Position numbers and translations under genes: made by a program. The notes beneath the pieces were generated by a model. That model was not told the DNA's origin. It searched no databases and saw only the letters and a list, made by a program, of their open reading frames with translations. Below, in pieces: positions 32,430 through 41,342 of a DNA stretch of 64,000 nt (positions are counted from its first letter, which is position 1; each line of letters starts with the position of its first letter). This stretch comes from CAIWHR01 sp963734055 (GTDB lineage Bacteria; Pseudomonadota; Gammaproteobacteria; Burkholderiales; Casimicrobiaceae), in contig CAVTFQ010000001.1 in NCBI GenBank assembly GCA_963734055.1, forward strand, positions 72,292 to 136,291, in the 5' to 3' direction.

Positions 32430-34856
32430 TTATGCCGTCCCCGTGGCCAGTTGCGCCAGCCATGCACGCAGCTCGGCCAGCGCATCCTCGCGGCGAAGGG
32501 CGAACCCTGCGGCCTCTGCGCTGGCCCATTCGGCGGGGTTCACCGCTGCCCGCGCCTCGGCAAGCAGTGGCGCCAGCGCGTGCTCGTCGGCGGGCTCCAG
32601 GCGCAGCAGCATGTCCTCCAGTTGTCGCTTCGATGCGCCATGGAACCGCGCCGCGCGCGGCGAATCGCCCAGTCTCGTGGCAAGCGCCGCGCAAAGCGCG
32701 AGGAACCAGTGCGCCTGGCGTATGGATTGGGCTTCGCCCGCCAGGGTCAAGGCCTCTCGCAGCAATGCAACCGCGGGCGCGATCGATTCGCGGCTGATCG
32801 AGATCCGCGCGAGGTTGTTGAGCGCCACCGTCGTAATGACCCGCGAGCCCTGTTCGCGGCCGTACGCAAGCCCGGCCTCGTAGAATTCCTCCGCCTTCGC
32901 AAGGTTTCCTTCGGTGGACTCGAGTTCGCCCAGGTAGATCAGCGCATCGCCGATCACCACTCTGTTTTTCGTCTGCCGGGCAAGGGCAAGGCCCTCATCG
33001 AAGTGACGTCGGGCCGCCGCGGGGTCGCCGCCGAGGTAACCCGACCCGCTGTTGCACAGGGCGTCGGCAGCAAGCGCCACGTCGCCGAATTCCTTCGCGA
33101 TGGCAATCGCTTCTTCCCCGTAGCGGCAGGTATCTTCGTAGCGGCCGGCGTAATAGCTCAGAAAGGCGGCGGCGACGAGCCCTCGGCAGCGAAGACGCGC
33201 GTGTTCGCTTGCGCGCACCTCGGCAAGCTCCTTCTCCAGCACGGGGTGTCCCAGATCGAAGGCGCCGCGGCACATCCATCGTCTCAATCCATAGGCCATG
33301 CGCAGCGCACCCGCCGCGCCTCCCCGGACTTGTCGGCTCCAGGCATACGCGGCAAGCAGGTTCTGCCGCTCGAGATCGAATCGCGCCAGCCACTCGTCCT
33401 CCTGCGGACCGACGAGGCAAGGCTCGGCCTCTTCGGCCAGTGCGACGTGAAAGTCGAGATGCCGCGTCCGCGCACTGTCACCATCGCCGGCCGCCTCGAG
33501 CCGCTCCTGCGCGTACTGACGCACCGTCTCGAGCAGGTTGTAGCGCGAACCCTCGGCTTCGACGGTGACCAGCGATTTCTCGACGAGAGCGCTGTGCAGG
33601 TCGAGCACGTCCGCCGCATCGATCTCGCCGCCAGCGCATACCACTTCCGCCGCCGGCAGCGTCCATCCCCCCACAAATACCGACGAGCGCTGCAGCACCC
33701 GTTGCTCGGGTTCGGTCAAATGATCGTAGCTCCAGTCGATCGTGGCGCGCAGCGTCTGTTGACGAGTAGGAGCGGTACGGTCCCGACCCTTCAGCAATCG
33801 AAAGCGGTCGTGCAGTCGCTCGGCAATCGTTTCGACCGGCAGGGAACGAACGTGGGCGGCGGCGAGCTCCAGGGCCAGCGGAATCCCATCCAGGTGGGCA
33901 CAGATCGCGCGCACCGCTTGCGCATTGTGCTCGGTGACCTCGAAGCCGGGGCGCGCGGCCCGGGCGCGATCGACGAACAGGCGCACCGCCTCGTATCGAC
34001 AGAGCTCCTCGATGGAGGATGACCCGCGAACATCGGGAACCGACAGCGCAGGCAGCGGATAGATCGATTCTCCCGCTACATGCAGCGGCTCCCGGCTCGT
34101 GGCCAGGATCTTGAGGTGCTCACCGCCCGTCAGCAGGGACTTCGCGAGCTCGGCACAGCCCACCAGCAGATGCTCGCAATTGTCGAGGATCAGAAGCATC
34201 CGCCGATCCTGCATGAACCTCTTCATGACGTCGATCAGCCGACCGGTGGTCTGCTCGGCAATGCCTAGAACCAGCGCCACCGTCCCCGATACGAGGCCGG
34301 CGTCCGTCACCGGCGACAGATCGACGAACCAGACGCCGTCCGCGTACGCATCCGCACACGCGCTCGCCATCTCCAGCGACAGCCTGGTCTTGCCGAGACC
34401 GCCAACCCCCGTCAGCGTCAGCAAGCGCGTCGTGTCGAGAAGCCGCAGGCACTCGGCAATCCGCCCTTCGCGAGCCACAAAGCTGGTCAGCTGTCGCGGC
34501 AGGTTCGAGCGGCGAACGCCTGGGGCCGGCTCGGCCTCCTCGACGAGGGTCACCTTGGGTACGAACCGGTAGCCACGACCCGGAACCGTCTCGATCGCGG
34601 CCGAGCCGAGAAGCTTGCGCAGCGCGGAGACCTGCACCTGCAGGTTGTTCTCCTCCACGACCAGCCCGGCCCAGACGCGATCGAGGATCTCGTCCTTGGT
34701 CACGAGGGACCCTGCGCGCTCGACGAAGAGAACCAGCAGCTCGAATGCGCGCCCGGCCAGCGGCGTTGCCGTGCCGTCGATCAGCAGGCGACGCTGGGCC
34801 GGCTGCAGTTCGGCGCGCTCGAACCGGTAACAAACGGGACGTGGCGGGGCGGCCAT
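32430..34856 (-). CDS. Winged-helix / STAND NTPase / TPR transcriptional regulator
   Basis: Protein of 808 residues with three parts. Residues about 8-102 are an OmpR/CadC-type winged helix (LVTKDEILDRVWAGLVVEENNL, QVSALRKLLG, VPGRGYRFVP). Residues 115-430 are an NTPase of the STAND/NB-ARC type with Walker A TGVGGLGKT (149-157), Walker B LLILDNCEHLL, and ATSREPL and GIPLALELAAAHVR motifs. Residues 480-808 are TPR-like helical repeats (YGEEAIAIAKEFGDVALAADAL, AKAEEFYEAGL). Such proteins act as ligand-driven, ATP-dependent switches controlling a neighbouring gene. It is divergent from the TonB receptor, which is its likely target. Confidence 0.9.
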   Translation of the reverse strand: MAAPPRPVCYRFERAELQPAQRRLLIDGTATPLAGRAFELLVLFVERAGSLVTKDEILDRVWAGLVVEENNLQVQVSALRKLLGSAAIETVPGRGYRFVPKVTLVEEAEPAPGVRRSNLPRQLTSFVAREGRIAECLRLLDTTRLLTLTGVGGLGKTRLSLEMASACADAYADGVWFVDLSPVTDAGLVSGTVALVLGIAEQTTGRLIDVMKRFMQDRRMLLILDNCEHLLVGCAELAKSLLTGGEHLKILATSREPLHVAGESIYPLPALSVPDVRGSSSIEELCRYEAVRLFVDRARAARPGFEVTEHNAQAVRAICAHLDGIPLALELAAAHVRSLPVETIAERLHDRFRLLKGRDRTAPTRQQTLRATIDWSYDHLTEPEQRVLQRSSVFVGGWTLPAAEVVCAGGEIDAADVLDLHSALVEKSLVTVEAEGSRYNLLETVRQYAQERLEAAGDGDSARTRHLDFHVALAEEAEPCLVGPQEDEWLARFDLERQNLLAAYAWSRQVRGGAAGALRMAYGLRRWMCRGAFDLGHPVLEKELAEVRASEHARLRCRGLVAAAFLSYYAGRYEDTCRYGEEAIAIAKEFGDVALAADALCNSGSGYLGGDPAAARRHFDEGLALARQTKNRVVIGDALIYLGELESTEGNLAKAEEFYEAGLAYGREQGSRVITTVALNNLARISISRESIAPAVALLREALTLAGEAQSIRQAHWFLALCAALATRLGDSPRAARFHGASKRQLEDMLLRLEPADEHALAPLLAEARAAVNPAEWASAEAAGFALRREDALAELRAWLAQLATGTA

Positions 34857-35142
34857 CGACGGGCCTACTTCCCAGTGATATCGAGGAAGTCTATCTCAAT
34901 CCGACGGGCGAGCGCCCGGTCCGAAGCGCACGACCCTGCCCCGCTGCCGCGCGCTCAGTTGGTCCTGCTCATTCGGACTGAGACGCGATCGCATTTGCTG
35001 CGGAAGCCGCCGCGCCGGCGCTCAGGGCATACCCGGCCCGCGCCGACGCCTCCAGAATTCTGCTGCATTGCGCTTTTCCGGAGCCGGTGCCATGCTGTAT
35101 GCGGCTGTGCAATCGTGGGCCTGTCGTGGGGAGGGCGCTCAC

Positions 35143-37881
35143 ATGCAATTCCAGCGGAAGTGGATTGCGATTGCGTTGGCTTTGGGAGGCGCCGGCCTCG
35201 GAGGGCTTGGTCCGGCCGACGCGCAGGACATCCGGCTCAACGTGACCGGATCGCACCTCCTGCTCGTCGAAAGCGAAACCGCAGCACCCATCCAGATCAT
35301 CACGCGCGAGGACATCCGGGCCTCCGGCCTGCAGACGATCCAGGACGTGGTACGTCAGATCACGGCCAACAACAACGGCTCGATCAGCCCTTCCTTCTAC
35401 GGCATCTCCCCGTCCGGCGCGGCGGTCTCGCTGCGCGGCCTCGGGCCCAACAACACCCTCCTGCTCATCAATGGCCGCCGGATGGCGAACTTCGGCCTCG
35501 CCGACGACGGCCACATTTCCTACGTCGACCTGTCGCAGCTTCCGTTCGACGCGGTCGAGCGCATCGAAGTGCTGAAGGACGGCGCGTCCGCCATCTACGG
35601 TTCCGACGCGGTGGCCGGCGTGGTCAACGTGATCCTGCGCCAGCAGTTCACCGGAGTGACGCTCACGGGCACGGCAGGCACGACCTACAACGGCGAGGGC
35701 AACCAGTGGAAGGCTGCGATCACCGGCGGCATCGGTGATCTCGCCAAGGACCGCTACAACGCGTACGTCACCTTCGAGTACCAGAAGCAGGAAGCCAATC
35801 CGATGAACAAGAGCAGGCAGTACATCGGGACCAGCGACCTGCGCTTCATGGGCAAGCCCGACTCGCGTCCGGGGAATCCGCTGGCGGGTTTCGGCAACGC
35901 GAGCACGCTCGGCAACGTGCAGCCGGTAAGTGCATCGGACCCGAACGGCACGCCCGGCGACTACCAATCGTTGCCCGGCGCGTGCCCGGCGGCCAACCAG
36001 GACTCCGGGTTCTGCCGCTGGGAGCCCAAGGACTACATCGACATCGCGCCGTCGACCGAGCGCCTCAACGTGTTCGCGCGCGGCGCGTACAACCTCACCG
36101 ACGCGATCCAGGCTTACACGGAGTTGTCCTACTTCGAAGTCAAGACCCACCTGCGCACTCCCCCGACCGGGACGCGCGCCACCTGGTTCGTGCCGGCCAC
36201 CACGAGCTTCAATTCGACGCAGAACATCTACCTGCCCGTGGGACACCCGGACAACCCGTTCTCCGCCGACAACGAGGTTGCACGGCTCGACTACACGGAT
36301 GCGGCACTGGGCGGCAACGACGGGGAGTTCAGGACCGAAACGCAGCGCTACCTGTTCGGCGTCACGGGCACGAGCCACGGATGGGAGTGGGACCTCGCGG
36401 GGCTTTATATTCGCAGCAGCACGGATATCAACCGCCCACATTACTACCAATATGACCGCCTGCTTTCGGGTCTCGCGGGAACCAGTCCGTATGGCTACTA
36501 CCGGATCGGCGCAAACGCAGCACTGAACGACCCGGCGATCTACGACTGGATCGCGCCTGATCTTGCGTGGACCACGCTGTCCGAGAACACGATCTTCGAC
36601 GCCAAGGCCGCGCACGACCTCTACAAGCTCGAAGGCGGGCAGATGGCACTGGCTATCGGCTATGAATTTCGCCGCGAGGAGCTCAGCAATCCGGGCGCGC
36701 CCGGCAGCTATTCGGGCAACGTGGTCTACTTCGGCTACTCCGCGGCATTCGGCTCGCGCGACGTCAACGCGGTCTATGCCGAGCTGTATGCGCCGGTCCT
36801 CAGGAACCTCGAAGCGACGGCCGCCATCCGGTACGACCACTACTCGGACGCCGGCAGCACGTGGAACCCGAAGATCGGCGTGAAGTGGACGGCCATCCCG
36901 TCGCTGGTGCTGCGCGGCACGTGGGAAACAGGTTTCCGCGCCGGCGGCCTTTACGAGACCAGCATCGCGAACGTGACCGCCGGCAACACGGTCGTCGTCG
37001 ATCCCGTTCGCTGCCCGGTGACCAACTCGGCGGAAGACTGCGCGGCGACCGTCCTCGGCGTCTTCACCGGCAATCCGTACCTCGTGCCCGAAACGTCCAC
37101 CGGCTACACGATCGGCACCATCTGGGAGCCGGTTGCAGGATTGAGCGGCACGCTCGACTACTGGAACTTCGAGATCAAGGACCAGATCACGTTCGGCAGC
37201 GTGCAGGCGACCGTCAACGATCCGTCGGCATTTCCCTCAGCGCAAATCGGCCGCGACAACAACGACCTGCCCGGCATCCCCAATTCCGGGACGCTGCGCT
37301 ACGTGCAGGCACCGTATCAGAACGCCAACAGGGTGAAGACCGACGGCATCGACCTCGACGTCGTATGGAGGCAAAGCCTCAAGGACTGGGGCACGCTGAC
37401 CACCGAGCTCCAGTGGACACACGTCTTCAAGTACGAGCAGACGTTTTCCAATGGACTCACGCTCAACTACGTGGGTACCCAGGGCAATTACGACGTGTCC
37501 AGCGCCGCAGGCACGCCGGCGGACCGGATGAACATCATCCTCGGGTGGCAACGCGGGCCGTGGAACGTGACCGGCACTGTCCGTTACATCAGCGACTCCA
37601 CGGAGATACCGTACAAGGGTGCGCCAATTCCGGAGGGATGCCTGTCGGCGCTGTCCGGCGCGTCGTGCCACGTCCCGTCGTTCACCACGCTCGATCTGTC
37701 GGCTCAGTACACGGGCTTCAGAAACTGGAGCATCTTCGGCTCGATCATCAACGTGCTCAACCGGATCGCGCCGTTCAATCCGTCGGCAGCCTACGGCGGC
37801 ATCAACTACAACTTCAACTACGCTTCCTCCGGCGGCACCGGCACCCAGTTCAACTTGGGTGCGCGATACACGTTCCAATAG
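35143..37881 (+). CDS. TonB-dependent outer membrane receptor
   Basis: Protein of 912 residues from the Met at 35143, which precedes a signal peptide (MQFQRKWIAIALALGGAGLGGLGPADA|QDI); an upstream Met is open but unlikely. The plug domain (residues about 40-170) has APIQIITREDIRASGLQTIQD, SLRGLGPNNTLLLINGRRM, and VERIEVLKDGASAIYGSDAVAGVVNVILR-type motifs (key words RIEVLKDG, IYGSDAVAGVVN). The barrel follows; GTWETGFRAGGLYE and GTLDYWNFEIKDQI are typical of large-substrate receptors. The last residues are NLGARYTFQ, so the usual terminal aromatic is followed by one extra Gln. The substrate may be a carbohydrate or peptide; the adjacent STAND regulator gives no further hint. Confidence 0.93.
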   Translation: MQFQRKWIAIALALGGAGLGGLGPADAQDIRLNVTGSHLLLVESETAAPIQIITREDIRASGLQTIQDVVRQITANNNGSISPSFYGISPSGAAVSLRGLGPNNTLLLINGRRMANFGLADDGHISYVDLSQLPFDAVERIEVLKDGASAIYGSDAVAGVVNVILRQQFTGVTLTGTAGTTYNGEGNQWKAAITGGIGDLAKDRYNAYVTFEYQKQEANPMNKSRQYIGTSDLRFMGKPDSRPGNPLAGFGNASTLGNVQPVSASDPNGTPGDYQSLPGACPAANQDSGFCRWEPKDYIDIAPSTERLNVFARGAYNLTDAIQAYTELSYFEVKTHLRTPPTGTRATWFVPATTSFNSTQNIYLPVGHPDNPFSADNEVARLDYTDAALGGNDGEFRTETQRYLFGVTGTSHGWEWDLAGLYIRSSTDINRPHYYQYDRLLSGLAGTSPYGYYRIGANAALNDPAIYDWIAPDLAWTTLSENTIFDAKAAHDLYKLEGGQMALAIGYEFRREELSNPGAPGSYSGNVVYFGYSAAFGSRDVNAVYAELYAPVLRNLEATAAIRYDHYSDAGSTWNPKIGVKWTAIPSLVLRGTWETGFRAGGLYETSIANVTAGNTVVVDPVRCPVTNSAEDCAATVLGVFTGNPYLVPETSTGYTIGTIWEPVAGLSGTLDYWNFEIKDQITFGSVQATVNDPSAFPSAQIGRDNNDLPGIPNSGTLRYVQAPYQNANRVKTDGIDLDVVWRQSLKDWGTLTTELQWTHVFKYEQTFSNGLTLNYVGTQGNYDVSSAAGTPADRMNIILGWQRGPWNVTGTVRYISDSTEIPYKGAPIPEGCLSALSGASCHVPSFTTLDLSAQYTGFRNWSIFGSIINVLNRIAPFNPSAAYGGINYNFNYASSGGTGTQFNLGARYTFQ

Positions 37882-38447
37882 GCGAGTTGGGGGAGTCCAT
37901 CCTGCCTCGCGCTTTCGCGCGCGCGCCGGCATCCGAGTGGCGCGCCGTAGCGCGACCTTTCCGGGCGACTCCTACAAAGAGCCGACGACCAAATGTCTTA
38001 GCTGTCACGACGGCCTGCACGCCAGCAACGACGGGATGTGGGTCCAACCGGGCGGTCACGTCTGGAGACCATGGTCGCTATGGCAGCCGCGTCCTTCAAC
38101 GACGGCCACGACGTCGCCGACAGTCCGCGCGTTACGGAACCCCTGCGTCTGCTAGGCAAGCTTACCGGCAACGATCGGGTCTCGGCGGCTACCTTTGCTC
38201 ACTCAGTTCCACCAGAAGTAGTCGCGTCGGGACCAATGCGTCCCGATCTGCCGATCGCGAATCGTGACCCGCCTCACCGGGCTCGCGCCACAGCTTCCCG
38301 GTGAAGCAAAGAAGGCCCGCTGAGGGCCGCGCCCCGCCGCGTGCGCCGCGGCGAATTATCGTCAGTCCTACGTCGACTCGCGGTCGCCGCCGACATCGCA
38401 CGCGGCCGCAGCGCGTGAAGAATCGTGTCACATCAAGGAGGACAACG
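37882..38447. other. Intergenic region with a CxxCH-motif remnant
   Basis: About 565 bp with no complete gene. At about 37975-38050 a plus frame reads YKEPTTKCLSCHDGLHASNDG, containing one heme-type CxxCH motif, but the frame has no start or ribosome-binding site of its own and runs out of similarity at once. It looks like a piece of a cytochrome or doubled-CxxCH protein. Nothing else recognisable is present. Confidence 0.4.
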
Positions 38448-38594
38448 ATGAACGGTTCGCTCGCGAAGCTTGGCCGGCGCGCTTCGACACTCCGCCGCTA
38501 TCAGCAGGGACGCTGGGGCTACGTGCTGGCCTGGCTCCTCGGGGTGCCGATCCCGATCCTGATCCTCGTCTACCTGTTGCGCGGGTGCACGTAG
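38448..38594 (+). CDS. Tiny membrane peptide, 48 residues
   Basis: Very strong ribosome-binding site (AAGGAGGA, 6 bp before the ATG). The N-terminal half is basic (MNGSLAKLGRRASTLRRYQQGRWG) and the C-terminal half is one hydrophobic helix (YVLAWLLGVPIPILILVYLL) ending RGCT, so an inner membrane peptide with N-terminus inside is likely. Similar short proteins with a PIPILILxYLLRGC tail occur widely in proteobacteria as uncharacterised stress-linked peptides. It is 33 bp before the next small gene. Confidence 0.75.
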   Translation: MNGSLAKLGRRASTLRRYQQGRWGYVLAWLLGVPIPILILVYLLRGCT

Positions 38595-38626
38595 GTATCC
38601 GCCCATCACGCCGAAGGAGCGATGCA

Positions 38627-38902
38627 ATGAGAAAGTACGGCAAGAAAGCCCAGTCGAAGGTGAAGCGGGCGATGCACGAGCGGAAGCGCGGCACGCTCAA
38701 GAGCGGGAAATCGGGTCGCAAGGTCACGAGCCGCAAGCAGGCCATCGCGATCGGTCTTTCCGAAGCGCGGAAGGCCGGGGCCAAGGTCCCGAAGAAGAGG
38801 GCCGCGAGCAAGCGCAAGTCGGCCAAGCGTGCTTCGCCCCGGAAGCGGACGACCAGGCGCACGACCGCGCGATCGTCGAAGCGGACTTCCCGTAAGGACT
38901 AG
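38627..38902 (+). CDS. DUF6496-like basic protein
   Basis: Protein of 91 residues beginning KYGKKAQSKVKRAMHERKRGTL, followed by SRKQAIAIGLSEARKAGAKVP and a C-terminal tail almost entirely Lys, Arg, Ser and Thr. The N-terminal block is the DUF6496 pattern; the tail resembles histone H1-like nucleic-acid-binding tails. AAGGAG precedes the ATG. It is probably a DNA- or RNA-associated stress protein, by composition only. It follows the membrane peptide closely. Confidence 0.82.
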   Translation: MRKYGKKAQSKVKRAMHERKRGTLKSGKSGRKVTSRKQAIAIGLSEARKAGAKVPKKRAASKRKSAKRASPRKRTTRRTTARSSKRTSRKD

Positions 38903-39191
38903 GGCGTCGCGCGAGGGCTCGGCATTCCCGGCAGGACTCTGCCGCTATTCAGCGGAGATGTGTAGGGCGAGTCCTACAGTGACCATCGCACTTCGCCGGT
39001 GGCGGACGTCGCGCGCCGGATGATATTGATGCTTTACCGCTCTCTTCGCAGCACCGTTGCCATGCCCAGCGCACCGATCGTCGCAAACGATCCGCTTTTC
39101 CGACCCTGCGAAGCGAGCGCGGCGACCGTCCACCCCGGCGACGTCGGCGCTCGTCGATGAGCGCCGCACTGCGAATCGACAGGATTCGACC

Positions 39192-40289
39192 GTGAACGTG
39201 CGCAGGATCCTGGCCGTCGCGGACTGCGCTCACAACGCGTGCCTCGAGGAGGCCGTCTGGCGGCGCCTCGCGCCCTTGTTCTCGCGTGGCGCGACGGTCG
39301 ACGCGCTGCTGGTGCGGTCCAGCCGCGAGTTGTGCTCGCGCCTCGCAGCGCAGGGAATCCGCGTCCGCCTGGCCGAGACGCAGGGTTCGCCCGGCTGGGC
39401 CGCAATCCGCAACCTCGCCGCGATGGCGCGCGCCGCCGAGGCAACGGTGCTCTACGCGCACGGCGAGTTCGCGCACATGCTCTGCGCGCTGACGGGACCG
39501 CTGCTGGGGGTCCCGGTGATCGCCCATCTCCTGCGTGGCGCGAGCCTCGTCGACGCGCACGCCTACGCACTCTGCCGCTCGACGGTGATCGTTCCTACCG
39601 ACTTCGTACGCTCGCAGGCGCTCGCCGTAGGCTGCGGCGACGTCGTCGTCGTCGCGACGCCGGCGTGCTTCGATGCGCGGCGGCCCGGGCGGTCATCGGC
39701 TGGCATGGTGATCGCAGGGTGGGCGGGCGCGTGGCACGAGGACGATGATCCCCAACTGTTCCTTCGCGCGGCTGCGACAGTCGCGCGTGCTCTTCCGCAC
39801 CTTCGCTTCGTCATGTCGGTGCCCGCCTCCGCGACGGCCAGCGGCCGCGCGGAAGCCGCCAAGTCGCTCGCGGGCCGCGCGCTCGTCATTCCACTGCGCT
39901 TCGGGACCCATGGCTTTACCGAGCACGTCGATCTCTACGTTCATACCGCCCGCCACGACGTGATCCACGTGACGCTCGCCGACGCGCTGGCCGCGGGCCT
40001 GCCCGTCGTGGCGACGACCGCCGGGGGGAGCATCGAATTGCTCGCCTCCGGAGCCGCGCCCGCAGCGAGCTGCTGCGCCCACCTCTATCGACCGGGCGAC
40101 GAGCAGGCGCTCGTGCGCGCATTGGGCAACGCGTGCTGCAGCCTTGACGCTCGTCCGGCGCCGTCAGCGTGCGGGTCCGGCCGCTCGACACTCGACGATG
40201 CCGCGACATTCGTCGACGCGATCCTCGACCAAAGGGCTGCGCGCGATCCGCGACCCACGCCCGGCTCAGCGACGCGGACTGTCGTGTAG
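39192..40289 (+). CDS. Probable glycosyltransferase (GT4-like)
   Basis: About 365 residues from a GTG start; the frame is open further upstream, so the start is uncertain. Late motifs fit a GT-B/GT4 fold: an Asp/Glu-poor nucleotide-sugar region with HVTLADALAAGLPVVATTAGGSIELL, where the usual EGFGLxxxEALAxGxPVVA pattern is recognisable. The N-terminal half has VIAHLLRGASLVDAHAYALCRSTVIVPTDFVR, as in GT4 acceptor halves. The C-terminus is rich in Cys and Ala. The acceptor is unknown; no other polysaccharide gene is adjacent. Confidence 0.65.
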   Translation: MNVRRILAVADCAHNACLEEAVWRRLAPLFSRGATVDALLVRSSRELCSRLAAQGIRVRLAETQGSPGWAAIRNLAAMARAAEATVLYAHGEFAHMLCALTGPLLGVPVIAHLLRGASLVDAHAYALCRSTVIVPTDFVRSQALAVGCGDVVVVATPACFDARRPGRSSAGMVIAGWAGAWHEDDDPQLFLRAAATVARALPHLRFVMSVPASATASGRAEAAKSLAGRALVIPLRFGTHGFTEHVDLYVHTARHDVIHVTLADALAAGLPVVATTAGGSIELLASGAAPAASCCAHLYRPGDEQALVRALGNACCSLDARPAPSACGSGRSTLDDAATFVDAILDQRAARDPRPTPGSATRTVV

Positions 40290-40323
40290 CCGCGGCGCCC
40301 GTCGCGCCGGCGCGCGCCTCCCC

Positions 40324-40530
40324 TCAGTGCAAGCCCCGACGCCGCGCGCGGGCGCTCGCCTTCGCAATCGATTTCGCGTTGTCCGCGGCGATCGCGGCAA
40401 GCGCCTCTTCGAGCACTCGCTGGAGCGACGGTGCGAGCGGCGTGGCGGCTGCGGTCGCGTCGCGGGGCGAAGTGTCCGCGGGCGGGCGAGTGGACGATGG
40501 CGTAACCGACGATTTCGTTTTTGCCGTCAT
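40324..40530 (-). CDS. Small Ala/Thr-rich hypothetical protein, 68 residues
   Basis: Starts MTAKTKSSVTPSSTRP and continues with a disordered Thr/Ala/Pro stretch, then one amphipathic helix (LQRVLEEALAAIAADNAKSIAKASARARRRG). The family is not recognised. It is in the region rich in tiny stress-type genes, opposite in direction to the glycosyltransferase. Support is the reading frame and the helix-like composition only. Confidence 0.5.
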   Translation of the reverse strand: MTAKTKSSVTPSSTRPPADTSPRDATAAATPLAPSLQRVLEEALAAIAADNAKSIAKASARARRRGLH

Positions 40531-40834
40531 GGGTGACTCCCCGTGGAAAACGCCAAGAGGCTCGCCAAGGGATACGCAAACGGTGTGCCACGGGGACCCG
40601 TCACCCAATTGCGAACCGTGCGACCGCCGGACGCGCGCGGCGCTCGATCCCCCGCGCTCGGATCGTGAACGATTTTCAAGCAATTATTTCCGTTGCGAAC
40701 CCCGGCGGGCCGCGCCTGTCGGCCAGGCGCGAACCAGGGGCGCACACCTGAGTCTTACGCTGTAGGTCGAGAACCTCCCCGCCCATGCCCGACGGTGCCG
40801 ACATTCGCGGAATCCCTTGCCAGGCGAGGGTCGC

Positions 40835-41074
40835 ATGACCACGCGGCTCGACAATTCGTTGCGCCGCGAGATCATGGCCGCCGGGAAGCCGTACATCGTC
40901 ACCCTCACTCCGGTGGGACTCAAGGTCGTCGCCAAGGGCCGCCGGATCGGCCTCGAGCTCACGTGGGATTCGCTGGTCGACGGCGAGGCGGCGCTGGCGG
41001 TCGCGCTGAACGCGTCGGTACGGAGCATGCGAGACGCCCGTCGAACCACCGCTTCGCGCACGCCGCGACGCTGA
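40835..41074 (+). CDS. Small hypothetical protein, 79 residues
   Basis: Begins MTTRLDNSLRREIMAAGKPYIVTLTP and contains GLKVVAKGRRIGLELTWDSLVDGEAALAVALNASV, a compact alpha/beta pattern seen in short uncharacterised proteobacterial proteins. GCGAGGG lies upstream of the ATG. The next small gene begins 12 bp downstream, so the two are probably co-transcribed. No function can be assigned. Confidence 0.62.
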   Translation: MTTRLDNSLRREIMAAGKPYIVTLTPVGLKVVAKGRRIGLELTWDSLVDGEAALAVALNASVRSMRDARRTTASRTPRR

Positions 41075-41086
41075 CGCAACACCGGC

Positions 41087-41323
41087 ATGGACGTCAACGC
41101 GGGGCGCCGCCGCGAGTCGCAGCCCATGGCACCGATCCACCGCCGTGGCCTGCCCCGTGGGCGGGCACCTGTCCTGCTCGCAGTGGCGGCCGCGGCCGCG
41201 ATCGGACTGTGGCTCGTCGGTGCGCGACGCACGAAACGGTGGAAGACCCGCGACGTCGTCGACATCGCGCTCGAGGATTCGTTTCCCGCGAGCGATCATC
41301 CGTGCTGGACGACCGGGCGCTGA
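41087..41323 (+). CDS. Small membrane protein with SFPASD motif
   Basis: Protein of 78 residues. A hydrophobic helix (VLLAVAAAAAIGLWLVGA) follows a basic N-terminus, and the end reads DVVDIALEDSFPASDHPCWT. The (E/D)xSFPASDxPxWT ending is a recurring motif in short stress-associated proteobacterial proteins of unknown function. It ends 20 bp from the convergent DNA ligase stop. Confidence 0.65.
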   Translation: MDVNAGRRRESQPMAPIHRRGLPRGRAPVLLAVAAAAAIGLWLVGARRTKRWKTRDVVDIALEDSFPASDHPCWTTGR

Positions 41324-41342
41324 TCTTCCCCGAACCGAGGGG

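Noticed and set aside
32149..34022. Long plus-strand frames opposite the STAND regulator
   Set aside because: The minus-strand gene has intact Walker and winged-helix motifs; the plus frames are low-complexity Arg/Ser.
29708..38266. 18-bp match GCCGATCGCGAATCGTGA at the MFS stop (29708-29725) and near 38249-38266
   Set aside because: Both code for ADRES followed by a stop, which hints at shared ancestry, but the flanking similarity is too weak to claim a duplication.
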